Source of the DNA: an uncultured bacterium
GTDB taxonomy: Bacteria > Planctomycetota > JAJSAM01 > JAJVHW01
DNA: 64,000 nt
Direction of reading: 5' to 3'
Assembly (NCBI GenBank): GCA_937996235.1
Contig: CALKVK010000030.1
Coordinates: forward strand, 62,001-126,000
Below the pieces are notes generated by a model. It was given only the letters and a program-made list of their open reading frames with translations, searched no databases and was not told where the DNA came from. Both the position numbers and the translations under genes were made by a program. Of this stretch, positions 14,650 through 23,288 are shown in pieces. Position 1 is the stretch's first letter. Each line of letters begins with the position of its first letter.

Positions 14650-16623
14650 TCAGGCCGCGGACTCCGCCGTGCCGTCGAGGGCTTCCGCGGCGGTCTCCCA
14701 GCGACGTGTGAGCGTCGCGATCTCGTCGCGGAGCGCGCTCATCTCGGCGGCGAGCGCGCGCGCGCGGCCGGGATCGGCGCCTGGCGCGTACGCCAGCTGC
14801 AGCTCGTGCGTCAGCGCCGCCTGGCGCTCCTCCAGCGCGACGATGCGCGTCTCCAGGTCCTCGATCTCGCGCTCGAGGCGGCGGCGCTCGCGCTGGCGCT
14901 CCTTGCGCGCCTCGCGCTCGCGCCGCGCGGCGTCCTTCGTGTCGGCGTCCGCGTCGCGGCGGCTGCGCAGCTCGAGGGCGGCGCCGCGGCGGTCCTCGCC
15001 GACCTCGCGCTTGTGCGCCCACCACTCAGAGAACGTGCCGCGGAACTCGTGCAGGCGGCGGTCGCGCACCTCGACGACGCGCTCGACGAGACCGTCGAGG
15101 AAGCGCCGGTCGTGGCTGATGACGAGCAGCGTCCCGTCGAACCCCTTCAGCATCCCCTCGAGCTGCTCGCAGGCCTGGATGTCGAGGTGGTTCGTCGGCT
15201 CGTCGAGCAGCAGCAGGTTGATCTTCGCCTGTACGAGGCGCAGCAGTTGCACGCGGCTCTTCTCGCCCCCCGAGAGCGTGCCGATCGGCCGCTCGAGGTC
15301 GTCGTGCGTGAAGAGGAAGCGGTGCAGGAGCGCCGCGGCGTCGGGGTCCGAGAGGCGCGTGACGTCGGCGACGAAGCGCAGCAGCGGCTTCGCATGGTCG
15401 AGCGCGTCGTGGAGCTGGCGGTACTCGCCCGCGCGCACCGCCTTGCCGAGCCGCAGCACCGGGTTCTCCCAGTCGCCCTCTGCGAGGATCGCGCGGAAGA
15501 GCGTCGTCTTGCCGCAGCCGTTCGGGCCGACCAGGCAGACGCGGTCGCCGTGCGTCAGCTCGAGGTCCACGGAGTCGAGCACCACGCGCTCGCCGTACGC
15601 CGCCGTGAAGCCGCGCACGGACAGCGCGATGTCGCCCGCGCGACCCGAGCTCGTGAGCCGCGCGCGGAAGCGGTCCTCGGTGCGATCCGGGCGGTCCACC
15701 TTCTGCAGCCGCTCCGCGCGCCGCAGCATGTTCTTCGCGCGCCGCGCCTGGCCCGGGTCGTCGTACGCGTTCGCCATGTCCATCTGGCGCCGCGCCTGGT
15801 CGCGCAGCCGCGCGACCTCCTTCTCCTGCGCCTTCCACTGGCGCTCCTGCAGGTCGAGCGCGCGCTCGCGCTGCGTGCGGTACGAGCTGTAGTTGCCCGT
15901 CCACGTCGTGACGCGCGTGCCCCGCACCTCCCAGATCTCGTCGACGCAGCGGTCGAGGACGTCGCGGTCGTGGCTGACCATCACGACGGCGCGCTCGACG
16001 CCGCGCACGAACTCGACGAACCACTCGATGCCCCACGTGTCGAGGTGGTTCGACGGCTCGTCGAGCAGCAGCACGTCGGGGTCGGCGAGCAGCACGCCCG
16101 CGAGTCCGATGATGTTGCGCTCGCCGCCCGAGAACTCGGCGACCGGCTGCTCCCATGCGCTCGGCGGCAGGCCGAGGCTCGTGAGCACCGTCTCGATGCG
16201 GCGCTCGACGTCGTACCCGCCGCGCGCCTCGTGCTCGCGCTGCAGGCGCGCGTACTCGGCGAGCAGCCGCTCCTGCTCCGGCGTGCCGGCGGCGGCCGTC
16301 AGGCGGTGCTCGATCGCGGCCAGACGTTCGGCGCGTTCGAGGTCGGCGCGCAGCACGTTGCGCATGCGCGCGCGGACCGTCTCGCCCGGCGCGGGGGAGA
16401 GCTCCTGCTCCTGCAGCGCGACGCGCACGTCACGCCCGCACGTGCGCTCGCCCGCGGCCGGGTCGAGGCGCCCGGCGAGGAGCCGCAGGAGCGTCGACTT
16501 GCCGGTGCCGTTCTGTCCGACGACGCCGATCTTCCGCCCGCGCTCGACGGCGAGCGTGACGTCGTCGAGCAGCGTGTCGGCGCCGTAGCGGAACGTGACG
16601 TGCGAGAGGGCGAGGAGCGCCAT
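14650..16623 (-). CDS. ABC-F family ATPase (Uup/EttA type)
   Basis: This 657-residue protein holds two ABC ATPase domains and no membrane segments. Domain one has Walker A GQNGTGKST at about 36-44, signature FSGGERN and Walker B VLLLDEPSNHLD at about 180-191. A charged interdomain linker (QMDMANAYDDPGQARRAKN) follows, then domain two with GPNGCGKTT, LSGGEKSR and LLLLDEPTNHLD. The C-terminus is a coiled coil rich in R, E and K (about 560-650), as in Uup. ABC-F proteins act on the ribosome to relieve stalling or protect from antibiotics, and Uup also affects DNA transactions. The first signature is FSGGE rather than LSGGQ, which is common in the family. Confidence 0.93.
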   Translation of the reverse strand: MALLALSHVTFRYGADTLLDDVTLAVERGRKIGVVGQNGTGKSTLLRLLAGRLDPAAGERTCGRDVRVALQEQELSPAPGETVRARMRNVLRADLERAERLAAIEHRLTAAAGTPEQERLLAEYARLQREHEARGGYDVERRIETVLTSLGLPPSAWEQPVAEFSGGERNIIGLAGVLLADPDVLLLDEPSNHLDTWGIEWFVEFVRGVERAVVMVSHDRDVLDRCVDEIWEVRGTRVTTWTGNYSSYRTQRERALDLQERQWKAQEKEVARLRDQARRQMDMANAYDDPGQARRAKNMLRRAERLQKVDRPDRTEDRFRARLTSSGRAGDIALSVRGFTAAYGERVVLDSVDLELTHGDRVCLVGPNGCGKTTLFRAILAEGDWENPVLRLGKAVRAGEYRQLHDALDHAKPLLRFVADVTRLSDPDAAALLHRFLFTHDDLERPIGTLSGGEKSRVQLLRLVQAKINLLLLDEPTNHLDIQACEQLEGMLKGFDGTLLVISHDRRFLDGLVERVVEVRDRRLHEFRGTFSEWWAHKREVGEDRRGAALELRSRRDADADTKDAARREREARKERQRERRRLEREIEDLETRIVALEERQAALTHELQLAYAPGADPGRARALAAEMSALRDEIATLTRRWETAAEALDGTAESAA

Positions 16624-16649
16624 GCGGGCGGCTCACGGTAGCCGCGCGC

Positions 16650-17345
16650 TCAGGCGAGATCGAAGAGGAGCAGATCGGCGTCGCGTTCCGCCGTCAGCGC
16701 GAGCGTGCCGGGGGTCGACGTCGCGGCACCGTCGCCGGCCTCGAGCGTCGCGCCGCCGCTCCGCACCGCGCCGCCCGCGACCTGCAGCCACGCGTGCCGC
16801 CCCCGCGGCACCGTCCACTCCGTCGTCGCGCCGGCGGGCAGGTGCGCCCGCAGGATGCGCGCGTCCTGGTGGATGGTGACGGAGCCCTCGGCGCCGTCCG
16901 GCGACGCGACCACGTGGAAGCGCCCGGGCGCAGCGTGCACGTCGAAGCGACGCTGCTCGTAGCCGGGCGTCAGGCCGCGGCGCTCCGGCAGGATCCAGAT
17001 CTGCAGCAGGTGCACCGGCACCTCGTCCGACGCGTTCAGCTCGCTGTGGAACACGCCCGTGCCGGCGGTCATGCGCTGCACCTCGCCCGGCACGATGACC
17101 GAGCCGTTGCCCATGCTGTCGGCGTGGCGCAGGCCGCCGTCGAGCACCACCGTCACGATCTCCATGTCGCGGTGGGGGTGCGTGCCGAAGCCGCCGCCCG
17201 GGGCGACGACGTCCTCGTTGATCACGCGCAGGGCGCGGAAGCCCATGTGCGCGGGGTCGTGGTAGTCGGCGAACGAGAACGTGTGCCGCCCGTCGAGCCA
17301 GGCGAGTCGTGTGCGCCCGCGTTCGGCGCCGCGTCGGATCTGCAT
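16650..17345 (-). CDS. Pirin-family (YhhW-like) cupin protein
   Basis: The 231-residue bicupin has the pirin core: HTFSFADYHDPAHMGFRAL near residues 21-39, the metal-binding set GGGFGTHPHRDMEIVTVVL (about 51-69) and FHSELNAS (about 100-107). Histidines at THPHRDME and HSELN and the glutamate are present, so a metal ion should bind. The closest known function is YhhW, which has quercetin 2,3-dioxygenase activity in vitro; the physiological role is unknown. The length matches YhhW (231). A strong GAGGAGGAG lies upstream of the ATG. It stands alone between the ABC-F gene and the glycosyltransferase gene. Confidence 0.9.
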   Translation of the reverse strand: MQIRRGAERGRTRLAWLDGRHTFSFADYHDPAHMGFRALRVINEDVVAPGGGFGTHPHRDMEIVTVVLDGGLRHADSMGNGSVIVPGEVQRMTAGTGVFHSELNASDEVPVHLLQIWILPERRGLTPGYEQRRFDVHAAPGRFHVVASPDGAEGSVTIHQDARILRAHLPAGATTEWTVPRGRHAWLQVAGGAVRSGGATLEAGDGAATSTPGTLALTAERDADLLLFDLA

Positions 17346-17424
17346 GGTGCGCTCCTCCTCGTGTGCTTTGCGGAGGAGAACCCGCTGCAGGGCGCCGTGC
17401 TTCCCCGCGGGCGGCCGCGGTGCC

Positions 17425-18591
17425 TCAGGCGGTCGCGGGCACGGGGGCGGGCAGCTCGTCGGCGACGCGCTCGAGCAGCGTGCGCGGGCCCAGTCGGTAG
17501 CGCTTGCCGCGCCAGCTCACGCTGCGGTCGAAGAACGGCACGACCCACGCGAGACCCACGATCACGTCCTTCGCGAGGACCAGCGCGGGATACGCCCACA
17601 GCGGCCGCCGCACGCCGAGCGCGCGCTCCATCGACGCGTCCACCGCGGACTTCGCGACGAGCGCCGCGGCGAGGAGCGCGAGCGCGTCGGCGCTGCGCAG
17701 GAGGAGCGCGGAGACGAGCGCGAGGAACACCGGGTTCAGGAGGATCTCGCCCGCGTACGCCGCGGGGACCATCCAGCGGCGGATGCGCGCCCAGCGCAGG
17801 TGCCGCGCGGCGAACGCGCGGACGTCGAGCGCGCCGAGCACGTTGTCCACGATCTGCGGCACCACGACCACGCGCAGTCCGAGCCGTGCGATCTCCTCGC
17901 CGCACACCTGGTCCTCGGCGAGGTGGCGGCCGAGGAACGCGAAGCCGCCGAAGCTCTCGAGGTCGCGGCGGCGCACGAGCAGCGCCTTGCCGACCACGCA
18001 CACGCCGCCGACGAGCTCGGACATCGCGGCGACGCCGCCCATCACGAACGTGTTGAGCTGCAGGGCCTCGAGCACCGAGCCGATCGACTCCGCGGAGACG
18101 CCGCGGAACGGCGCCGAGACGAGTCCGACGCCGGGCTGCGCGAGCTGCTCGGCCATGCGGCGCACGTGGTCGGAGGGCGCCGCGACGTTGCTGTCGTTCA
18201 CGAGCAGCGCCTCGTGCTGCGCGTGCCGCGCGAGGTGCGCGAGGTTGTCGACCTTCGGGTTCGCGCCCACGGAGCGCGCGTCCGCGACGACGCGGCTCGG
18301 CACGTGCGGATGCCGCGCGGCGACGCGGCGCGCGATCGCGAGCGCCGGATCCGCGGCGTCGGCCGCGCCGAGCAGGACCTCGTAGCGCGGATGGTCCTGA
18401 CGGAAGATGGTCTCGAGGTTCTCTTCGAGACGCGGATCCGCGCCGCACAGCGGCTTCAGCACGCTGACGGGCGGGAGCAGGGAAGGCGCGGGAGCGGCTC
18501 CGCGTTCGAGCAGCACGCGCTGCGCGGCGTGGAGTGCGACGACCAGCGCGAACCCGAGTGCGACGACGGCGACGGCGAGGGCGAACTCCAT
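17425..18591 (-). CDS. GT21-type (ceramide glucosyltransferase / HpnI-like) glycosyltransferase
   Basis: The 388-residue protein begins with a membrane helix (MEFALAVAVVALGFALVVAL), then a GT-A domain opening with PPVSVLKPLCGADPRLEEN, the family pattern. The D2-type motif VNDSNVAAP is at about 138-146, an acidic LAEDQVCGEEI at about 220-230, and an R-x-x-R-W type motif HLRWARIRRWM at about 262. Two to three further membrane helices close the protein. GT21 enzymes transfer a sugar to a lipid such as ceramide, and HpnI adds N-acetylglucosamine to a hopanoid; the exact acceptor here is unknown. It is divergent from another glycosyltransferase-like gene, suggesting a glycolipid pathway. Confidence 0.85.
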   Translation of the reverse strand: MEFALAVAVVALGFALVVALHAAQRVLLERGAAPAPSLLPPVSVLKPLCGADPRLEENLETIFRQDHPRYEVLLGAADAADPALAIARRVAARHPHVPSRVVADARSVGANPKVDNLAHLARHAQHEALLVNDSNVAAPSDHVRRMAEQLAQPGVGLVSAPFRGVSAESIGSVLEALQLNTFVMGGVAAMSELVGGVCVVGKALLVRRRDLESFGGFAFLGRHLAEDQVCGEEIARLGLRVVVVPQIVDNVLGALDVRAFAARHLRWARIRRWMVPAAYAGEILLNPVFLALVSALLLRSADALALLAAALVAKSAVDASMERALGVRRPLWAYPALVLAKDVIVGLAWVVPFFDRSVSWRGKRYRLGPRTLLERVADELPAPVPATA

Positions 18592-18673
18592 GCACAGGTC
18601 ATCGGAGCGCGACGTTGAGGCCTCGCCGGGTGCGCGTGAGGACTCTGCGAAGGCGGCGCACACCGGCGCCGCG

Positions 18674-19957
18674 TTGCCGTGCGTCGCGGCGCTCGACATG
18701 GGCTATGGCCACCTGCGCGCGGCCGCGGCGCTCGCGACCGAGGCAGGCGTGCCGATCGTCCACGCGGACCGTCCGCCGGTCGCGACGCCGGCAGAGGTGC
18801 GCACGTGGGACGACGCGCGGCGCTCCTACGAGTGGCTCTCGCGCGCGTGCGACCGGCGCTTCGTGGGCCGGCCGGCGCGGCGCCTCCTCGACCTGCTGAC
18901 GTCGATCCCGAGTCTCGACGCCGGACACGATCTCGAGGCGCCGAACCTCGCCGTCAAGACGGTCGCGCGCCTCGCGCGGCGCGGCGTCGGCGCGGGTCTG
19001 ATCGAGCACCTGCGCGCCACGGGAGCGCCGCTCCTCTCGACGTTCTACACGCCGGCCGTGATCGCCGCGGACGCCGGGCTGCCCGGCGTCCACTGCGTCG
19101 TCACCGACGTGGACGTGCACCGCGTGTGGGTGCCGCGCGACCCGCGCGCGAGCAGCGTCACGTACTGCGTGCCGGCGCAGCGCACGGTACGACGGCTGGT
19201 CGCGTACGGCGTGCCGGCGGACCGCATCCACCTGACGGGCTTCCCGCTGCCGCCCGAGCTGCTCGGCGGGCGCGAGCTGCCCGTCGCGCGCCGCGTGTTC
19301 GCGGCGCGCCTCGCGCGGCTCGACCCGAGCGGCGCCGTGCGCCGCGACGAGGGCGCGGCGCTCGTGCACCTGCTCGGCGACGCCGCCGACGTCGCCCGCG
19401 ACACGCCGCCTGCGCCCCTGCACGTGGCGTTCGCGGTGGGCGGCGCCGGCGCGCAGACGCGCTACGCGCACGCGCTCGCGCGCGGGCTCGCCGAGAGCGT
19501 GCGCGCCGGGCACGTGCGGCTCACGTTCGTCGCCGGGCGCCGCGCCGAGGTGGCCGAGCGCCTCTCCGACGCGCTCGCGCGGGCGGGTCTCTCCGACCTG
19601 CCGCCCGGTCGCGCGCAGGTGCTCCGCGCGCCCGAGTTCACGTCGTACCTCGACGCGTTCCACCGGCTGCTCGCGGAGACCGACGTGCTGTGGACCAAGC
19701 CGAGCGAGCTGACGTTCTTCGCGGCGCTCGGCCTGCCGCTCGTGTTCTCGCCGCCGCTCGGCTCGCACGAGCGCGCGAACCGCCGCCACGCGCGGCGCGC
19801 GCGCGCCGCGCTGCGGCCGGGGAGCCCGCTGCGCGCGGGCGAGTTCCTGCGCCGTGCCCTCGCGTCGGGCGAGCTCGCGCGCGCGGCGCTCGCGGGCTGG
19901 CGCGCGCTCCCGAAGCGCGGCACCTACCGCATCCTCGACGTCGCGGCGCGCGGCTGA
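18674..19957 (+). CDS. GT-B-fold glycosyltransferase-like protein
   Basis: The protein has about 427 residues from the TTG at 18674. It opens with PCVAALDMGYGHLRAAAALA, resembling the N-terminal loop of MGDG synthase/MurG-like GT-B enzymes. A second lobe follows with VAFAVGGAGAQ (about 260) and a donor-binding-like TKPSELTFFAALGLPLVFSPP (in two parts). The start is uncertain: an in-frame ATG at 18590 would overlap the start of the divergent gene, but its 28 extra codons use codons rare here (AGG, TCA, GTT, TCT), so they are probably untranslated; ATG 18698 would remove the first strand. No Shine-Dalgarno sequence is clear for any choice. Function is inferred from fold resemblance only. Confidence 0.65.
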   Translation: MPCVAALDMGYGHLRAAAALATEAGVPIVHADRPPVATPAEVRTWDDARRSYEWLSRACDRRFVGRPARRLLDLLTSIPSLDAGHDLEAPNLAVKTVARLARRGVGAGLIEHLRATGAPLLSTFYTPAVIAADAGLPGVHCVVTDVDVHRVWVPRDPRASSVTYCVPAQRTVRRLVAYGVPADRIHLTGFPLPPELLGGRELPVARRVFAARLARLDPSGAVRRDEGAALVHLLGDAADVARDTPPAPLHVAFAVGGAGAQTRYAHALARGLAESVRAGHVRLTFVAGRRAEVAERLSDALARAGLSDLPPGRAQVLRAPEFTSYLDAFHRLLAETDVLWTKPSELTFFAALGLPLVFSPPLGSHERANRRHARRARAALRPGSPLRAGEFLRRALASGELARAALAGWRALPKRGTYRILDVAARG

Positions 19958-19963
19958 ACGAGG

Positions 19964-20686
19964 TCAGTCGGCGCCCGACGGCTCCACCGCGCCCGCGTCG
20001 ACGCCGGAGGTCTCGCGCAGCTCGCGCAGGAAGCGCGTGGCGCGGCGCGTCAGGGTGCGCAGGAGCGGCAGGTTGCCGAGCTGCACGATGCGCACGATGA
20101 GCGGCACGGTGTGGGCGACGAGCTGGCGCGTGCGGCGGCGCTCCGGCGAGCGGTCGTGCAGCCAGAAGAGCACGACGCCCATGTGGTAGACCCAGAGCAG
20201 GTTCGGCAGCTCGCTCCAGAGCTCGGACGAGGTGTCCACGCGCGAGCCCTCGAGCACGCGCGCGAACAGCGCGGTCGATTCGCGCCGTGTCGGCAGCGAC
20301 TCCGCACTGAAGGGGTTCAGCGGGCTCGCGGGATCCGCGGCGGTCTTGAACAGCACGCCCGAGAAGCGGTGGTACGGCTCGATGGTCGTGAGCTTCGCGT
20401 CCATCACGGCGAGCAGCCGCGCCTCGAAGCCGCGCGCCGTGCGGAGCGGCTCCTCGCACGCCGCCAGGTGCTCCTCGTGGGTGCGCAGGTAGAAGGCCTG
20501 GATCAGGTGCTCCTTCGACGCGAAGTAGTAGTACGCGTTGCCGACGGAGACGCCCGCCTCGCGCGCGACGGCGCGCATCGTCGTGCCGTCGTAGCCGCGC
20601 TCCAGGAACAGCCGGAGCGCGGTCTCGAGGATGCGCGCGCGGGTCTCCGCGCCCTTGTCGGTGGTGGGGGTCGTGCGGTCGGTCAT
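19964..20686 (-). CDS. TetR/AcrR-family transcriptional regulator
   Basis: The 240-residue protein has the TetR DNA-binding domain at residues about 13-60: TRARILETALRLFLERGYD, then TTMRAVAREAGVSVGNAYYY as the helix-turn-helix. The C-terminal ligand domain (about 65-235) is not assignable to a ligand. It starts at ATG 20686, overlapping the stop of the DCC gene (ATGA), and is the last gene of a three-gene operon. Two palindromes TTGAACNNGTTCAA upstream of this operon are the obvious candidate operators, so it probably represses its own operon and may control the divergent glutamate-synthase-family gene. Confidence 0.92.
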   Translation of the reverse strand: MTDRTTPTTDKGAETRARILETALRLFLERGYDGTTMRAVAREAGVSVGNAYYYFASKEHLIQAFYLRTHEEHLAACEEPLRTARGFEARLLAVMDAKLTTIEPYHRFSGVLFKTAADPASPLNPFSAESLPTRRESTALFARVLEGSRVDTSSELWSELPNLLWVYHMGVVLFWLHDRSPERRRTRQLVAHTVPLIVRIVQLGNLPLLRTLTRRATRFLRELRETSGVDAGAVEPSGAD

Positions 20687-21063
20687 CCGGAGCTGGCGGC
20701 TCCCACGAGCGGCGCGAAGCGCGAGATCCTCCGCCGGTTGCGCGAGACGAAGCGGAAGACGCGCTCCGCCGTCGGCAGCAGGTGCGGCCGCGCGAGCCGG
20801 AGCGCCAGCGCACGATGGTCGCGCAGCGCCCACAGGCACATCACCCACGCCTTGGCGTCGCGGTAGACGGCCCGGTCGTCGCCGATCACCGTGAGCTGCC
20901 GCAGCGTCTCCTCCGGGTCCACGCCGGGGTAGCGCAGCCGGAGGAGCGCCGAGGCGGCCTCGACGAACTCGAGGTCCACGAAGCGCGGCTGGCGGGCGAG
21001 CCAGTCCCGCGCCTCGCGGCAGAGCCCGCAGCCGGGGTCGTAGACGACCGTCAGACGGCGCAC
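20683..21063 (-). CDS. DCC-family (DUF393) thiol-disulfide oxidoreductase-like protein
   Basis: This 126-residue protein starts at GTG 21063 with RLTVVYDPGCGLCREARDWL, the DUF393 signature with its DxxCxxC motif (Cys at about residues 11 and 14). DCC proteins are predicted thioredoxin-fold redox proteins with no settled substrate. The C-terminal half (AERVFRFVSRNRRRISRF) is helical and basic. It overlaps the membrane-protein gene by 13 bases upstream and the TetR gene by four bases downstream, so all three should be translated from one mRNA. Confidence 0.85.
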   Translation of the reverse strand: MRRLTVVYDPGCGLCREARDWLARQPRFVDLEFVEAASALLRLRYPGVDPEETLRQLTVIGDDRAVYRDAKAWVMCLWALRDHRALALRLARPHLLPTAERVFRFVSRNRRRISRFAPLVGAASSG

Positions 21064-21500
21064 GACGCCCCCTCGTGCTCCGCGGACGTCGAGCGGCCGG
21101 CGGCGTCCAGGATCTCGTCGGGCAGGAACGGCGGGGGCGCCTGCTCGATGGTGCTGCGGCGGCGCATGCGCCCGAAGAGCCACATGTTGAAGAAGTGCAT
21201 GCCGCCGAGCACGAGCAGCACGAGCCCGACCTTCCAGGAGAGGAGCTCGATCGCGCCGCGCGCGTCGCGGATCACCTCGCTGGTGCGGAGGGCGAGCGTC
21301 ACGTACCCGAGGTTGATCAGGTAGAAGCCCACCACGAGCAGCCGGTTGACGGAGTCCGCGAGCTGCTGGTTGCCGTGGAACGAGTCCACGAGGAACACGC
21401 GCCCGCTCTTGAACAGCGTGTGCGCGACCCAGACCGTCAGGGCGACGCTCAGCCCGACGTAGACCAGGTACGAGACGACGATCGGTTGCAGCGAGTCCAT
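21051..21500 (-). CDS. Small membrane protein of unknown function, first gene of the DCC/TetR operon
   Basis: The 149-residue protein has three hydrophobic helices (residues about 5-27, 50-72 and 85-112). It contains the polar, conserved-looking loop FKSGRVFLVDSFHGNQQLA between the first two, and a charged C-terminal tail outside the membrane. Similar proteins occur in Actinobacteria, from memory, without known function. A GGGAGG site lies six bases before the ATG. The TetR operator and a -10-like TACTCT are 43-65 bases upstream. Confidence 0.72.
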   Translation of the reverse strand: MDSLQPIVVSYLVYVGLSVALTVWVAHTLFKSGRVFLVDSFHGNQQLADSVNRLLVVGFYLINLGYVTLALRTSEVIRDARGAIELLSWKVGLVLLVLGGMHFFNMWLFGRMRRRSTIEQAPPPFLPDEILDAAGRSTSAEHEGASCAV

Positions 21501-21542
21501 CGAGATCCTCCCGGGCCGCGGACCCAGGGCCCGACGGCAGAA

Positions 21543-21556
21543 TTGAACGCGTTCAA
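21543..21556. promoter_or_regulatory. Perfect 14-bp palindrome, putative TetR operator 1
   Basis: TTGAACGCGTTCAA is a perfect palindrome in an otherwise GC-rich intergenic region between divergent genes. It lies directly downstream of the TACTCT -10-like hexamer of the minus-strand operon, where a bound repressor would block initiation. The operon encodes a TetR regulator. Confidence 0.6.
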
Positions 21557-21558
21557 AG

Positions 21559-21589
21559 AGAGTATGCCCCGCGCCGTCCCGCCTCGCAA
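21559..21589 (-). promoter_or_regulatory. Putative promoter of the membrane protein/DCC/TetR operon
   Basis: On the minus strand TTGCGA (21584-21589) and TACTCT (21559-21564) are separated by 19 bases, slightly longer than usual. The predicted start of transcription falls within operator 1. Confidence 0.35.
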
Positions 21590-21598
21590 GTCGAAAAG

Positions 21599-21610
21599 TG
21601 AACATGTTCA
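21599..21610. promoter_or_regulatory. Second palindrome, putative TetR operator 2
   Basis: TGAACATGTTCA is a perfect 12-bp palindrome. With flanks it matches TTGAACNNGTTCAA at 13 of 14 positions. Its centre is 55 bases from that of operator 1, about five helical turns. Confidence 0.55.
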
Positions 21611-21716
21611 ATTCCGAGGCCCGGCCGAGCCCGGCGAGGCCGTCACGCCGCGTCCGCCGCCGGAATCCGAGGGGCTCCGGGTGCCGTCCGTCGTGGACGC
21701 CCCGGTGCCGCGCCCG

Positions 21717-21722
21717 TAGCGT
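21717..21722 (+). promoter_or_regulatory. Putative -10 box (TAGCGT) of the glutamate-synthase-family gene
   Basis: TAGCGT ends nine bases before the ATG at 21732. No Shine-Dalgarno sequence is present. It is another member of the near-leaderless arrangement. Confidence 0.3.
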
Positions 21723-21731
21723 GGCGGCGTC

Positions 21732-23288
21732 ATGGGCGCGCTCGCCTGGATCGCCGTCGGGGTCGCCGCTCTGCTGCTCGTGACCGTCGCGTACGACCTC
21801 GTGCAGCGCGACCACGCGATCCTGCGCAACTTCCCCGTCCTCGGGCACTTCCGCTACCTGCTCGAGCTGGTCGGACCGGAGCTGCGCCAGTACATCGTGA
21901 CCGGCAACGACGAGGAGCGCCCGTTCAGCCGCGACCGGCGGCGCTGGGTCTATGCCTCCGCCAAGCGGCAGAACAACTACTTCGGGTTCGGCACGGACAA
22001 CGAGCTCGAGAACTCGGCCAACTACGTGATCGTGCGCCACGCGGCGTTCCCGCTGCCGCAGCCCCACGCAGGCGAGCCCGGCTTCGACCCGGAGTCGCGG
22101 CTGCCGTGCGCGCGCGTGCTGGGCGCCGCACGAGGTCGGCGGCACGCGTTCCGCCCGGCGTCGGTCGTGAACGTGTCCGCGATGAGCTTCGGGTCGCTCG
22201 GCGCGCGCGCCATCGAGGCGCTGAACCGCGGCGCCGCCCTCGCGGGCTGCCTCCACAACACCGGCGAGGGCGGGCTCTCGCCGTACCACTGCAGCGGCGG
22301 CGACATCGTGTTCCAGATCGGCACCGGCTACTTCGGCTGCCGCGACGCCGCGGGGCGCTTCTCCCTCGAGCGGCTGCAGGAGCGCCTCGCCGAGGCGCCC
22401 GTCCGCGCGCTCGAGATCAAGCTGTCGCAGGGTGCGAAGCCCGGAGTCGGGGGCTTCCTGCCCGGCGCGAAGGTGACGGCCGAGATCGCGCGCATCCGCG
22501 GCATCCCGCAGGGCCACGACTGTGCGAGCCCCGCGGAGCACACGGCGTTCCGCGACGTGGACGAGCTGCTCGACTTCGTGGAGCACCTCGGCGCCGTCAC
22601 GGGGCTCCCGGTCGGGATCAAGTCCGCCGTGGGCCAGATGTCGTTCTGGGCGGAGCTCGCGGAGCGGATGGCGAGCGAGCAGCGGGGCGTCGACTTCATC
22701 ACGATCGACGGCGGCGAGGGCGGCACCGGCGCCGCGCCGCTCGTCTTCTCGGACCACGTCGCGCTGCCGTTCAAGGTCGGGTTCGCGGCCGTCTACCGCG
22801 AGTTCGCGCTGCGCGCCGTGACCGACCGCGTCGTCTTCGTCGGCTCCGGCAAGCTCGGGTTCCCCGAGCAGGCGCTCCTTGCGTTCGCGCTCGGCTGCGA
22901 CCTCGTGAACGTGGCCCGCGAGGCGATGCTCTCGATCGGCTGCATCCAGGCGCAGCGCTGTCACACGGGCCACTGCCCGACGGGCGTCGCGACGCAGAAC
23001 CGCTGGCTCCAGCGCGGTCTCGACCCCGCGCGCAAGTCCGTACGCCTGGCCAACTACGTGCAGGCGCTGCGGATGGAGCTCCTGCGGCTCGCGCGCGCGT
23101 GCGGCGCCGAGCACCCCGCGCTCGTGCCGCACGACCGGCTGGCGATCCTCGACGCCGGCTTCGGCACGCGCTCGATCGAGCAGGTCTTCGGCTATCAGGA
23201 GGGCTGGGGCATGGCGCCCGACGACGACCGCCGCGCGATCGCCGAGCTGATGCGCGCCGCCCGCGTCGCGACGCGGAGTGCGGCGTGA
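21732..23288 (+). CDS. FMN-binding glutamate-synthase-family protein
   Basis: This 518-residue protein has one N-terminal membrane helix (LAWIAVGVAALLLVTVAYDL) and then the synthase (FMN/GltB2) domain of glutamate synthase, with VVNVSAMSFGSLGARAIEAL at about 150-169 and FITIDGGEGGTGAAPL near 320. The iron-sulfur cysteines are present in CIQAQRCHTGHCPTGVATQ at about 405-423. The glutaminase domain of GltB is absent, so it would have to use another ammonia source or another substrate; such single-domain proteins are common and their reaction is not established. It is divergent from the TetR operon and overlaps the next gene by GTGA. Confidence 0.9.
   Translation: MGALAWIAVGVAALLLVTVAYDLVQRDHAILRNFPVLGHFRYLLELVGPELRQYIVTGNDEERPFSRDRRRWVYASAKRQNNYFGFGTDNELENSANYVIVRHAAFPLPQPHAGEPGFDPESRLPCARVLGAARGRRHAFRPASVVNVSAMSFGSLGARAIEALNRGAALAGCLHNTGEGGLSPYHCSGGDIVFQIGTGYFGCRDAAGRFSLERLQERLAEAPVRALEIKLSQGAKPGVGGFLPGAKVTAEIARIRGIPQGHDCASPAEHTAFRDVDELLDFVEHLGAVTGLPVGIKSAVGQMSFWAELAERMASEQRGVDFITIDGGEGGTGAAPLVFSDHVALPFKVGFAAVYREFALRAVTDRVVFVGSGKLGFPEQALLAFALGCDLVNVAREAMLSIGCIQAQRCHTGHCPTGVATQNRWLQRGLDPARKSVRLANYVQALRMELLRLARACGAEHPALVPHDRLAILDAGFGTRSIEQVFGYQEGWGMAPDDDRRAIAELMRAARVATRSAA

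Noticed and set aside
11969..15025. Single 1018-codon minus-strand frame
   Set aside because: Only its 3' part, from GTG 13180, is a plausible protein; the upstream part lies under the VWA/HEAT and ABC-F genes in another frame.
18589..18592. Overlapping divergent start codons in CATG
   Set aside because: The rightward frame from this ATG has rare codons for 28 residues, so the real start is more likely at 18674 or 18698.
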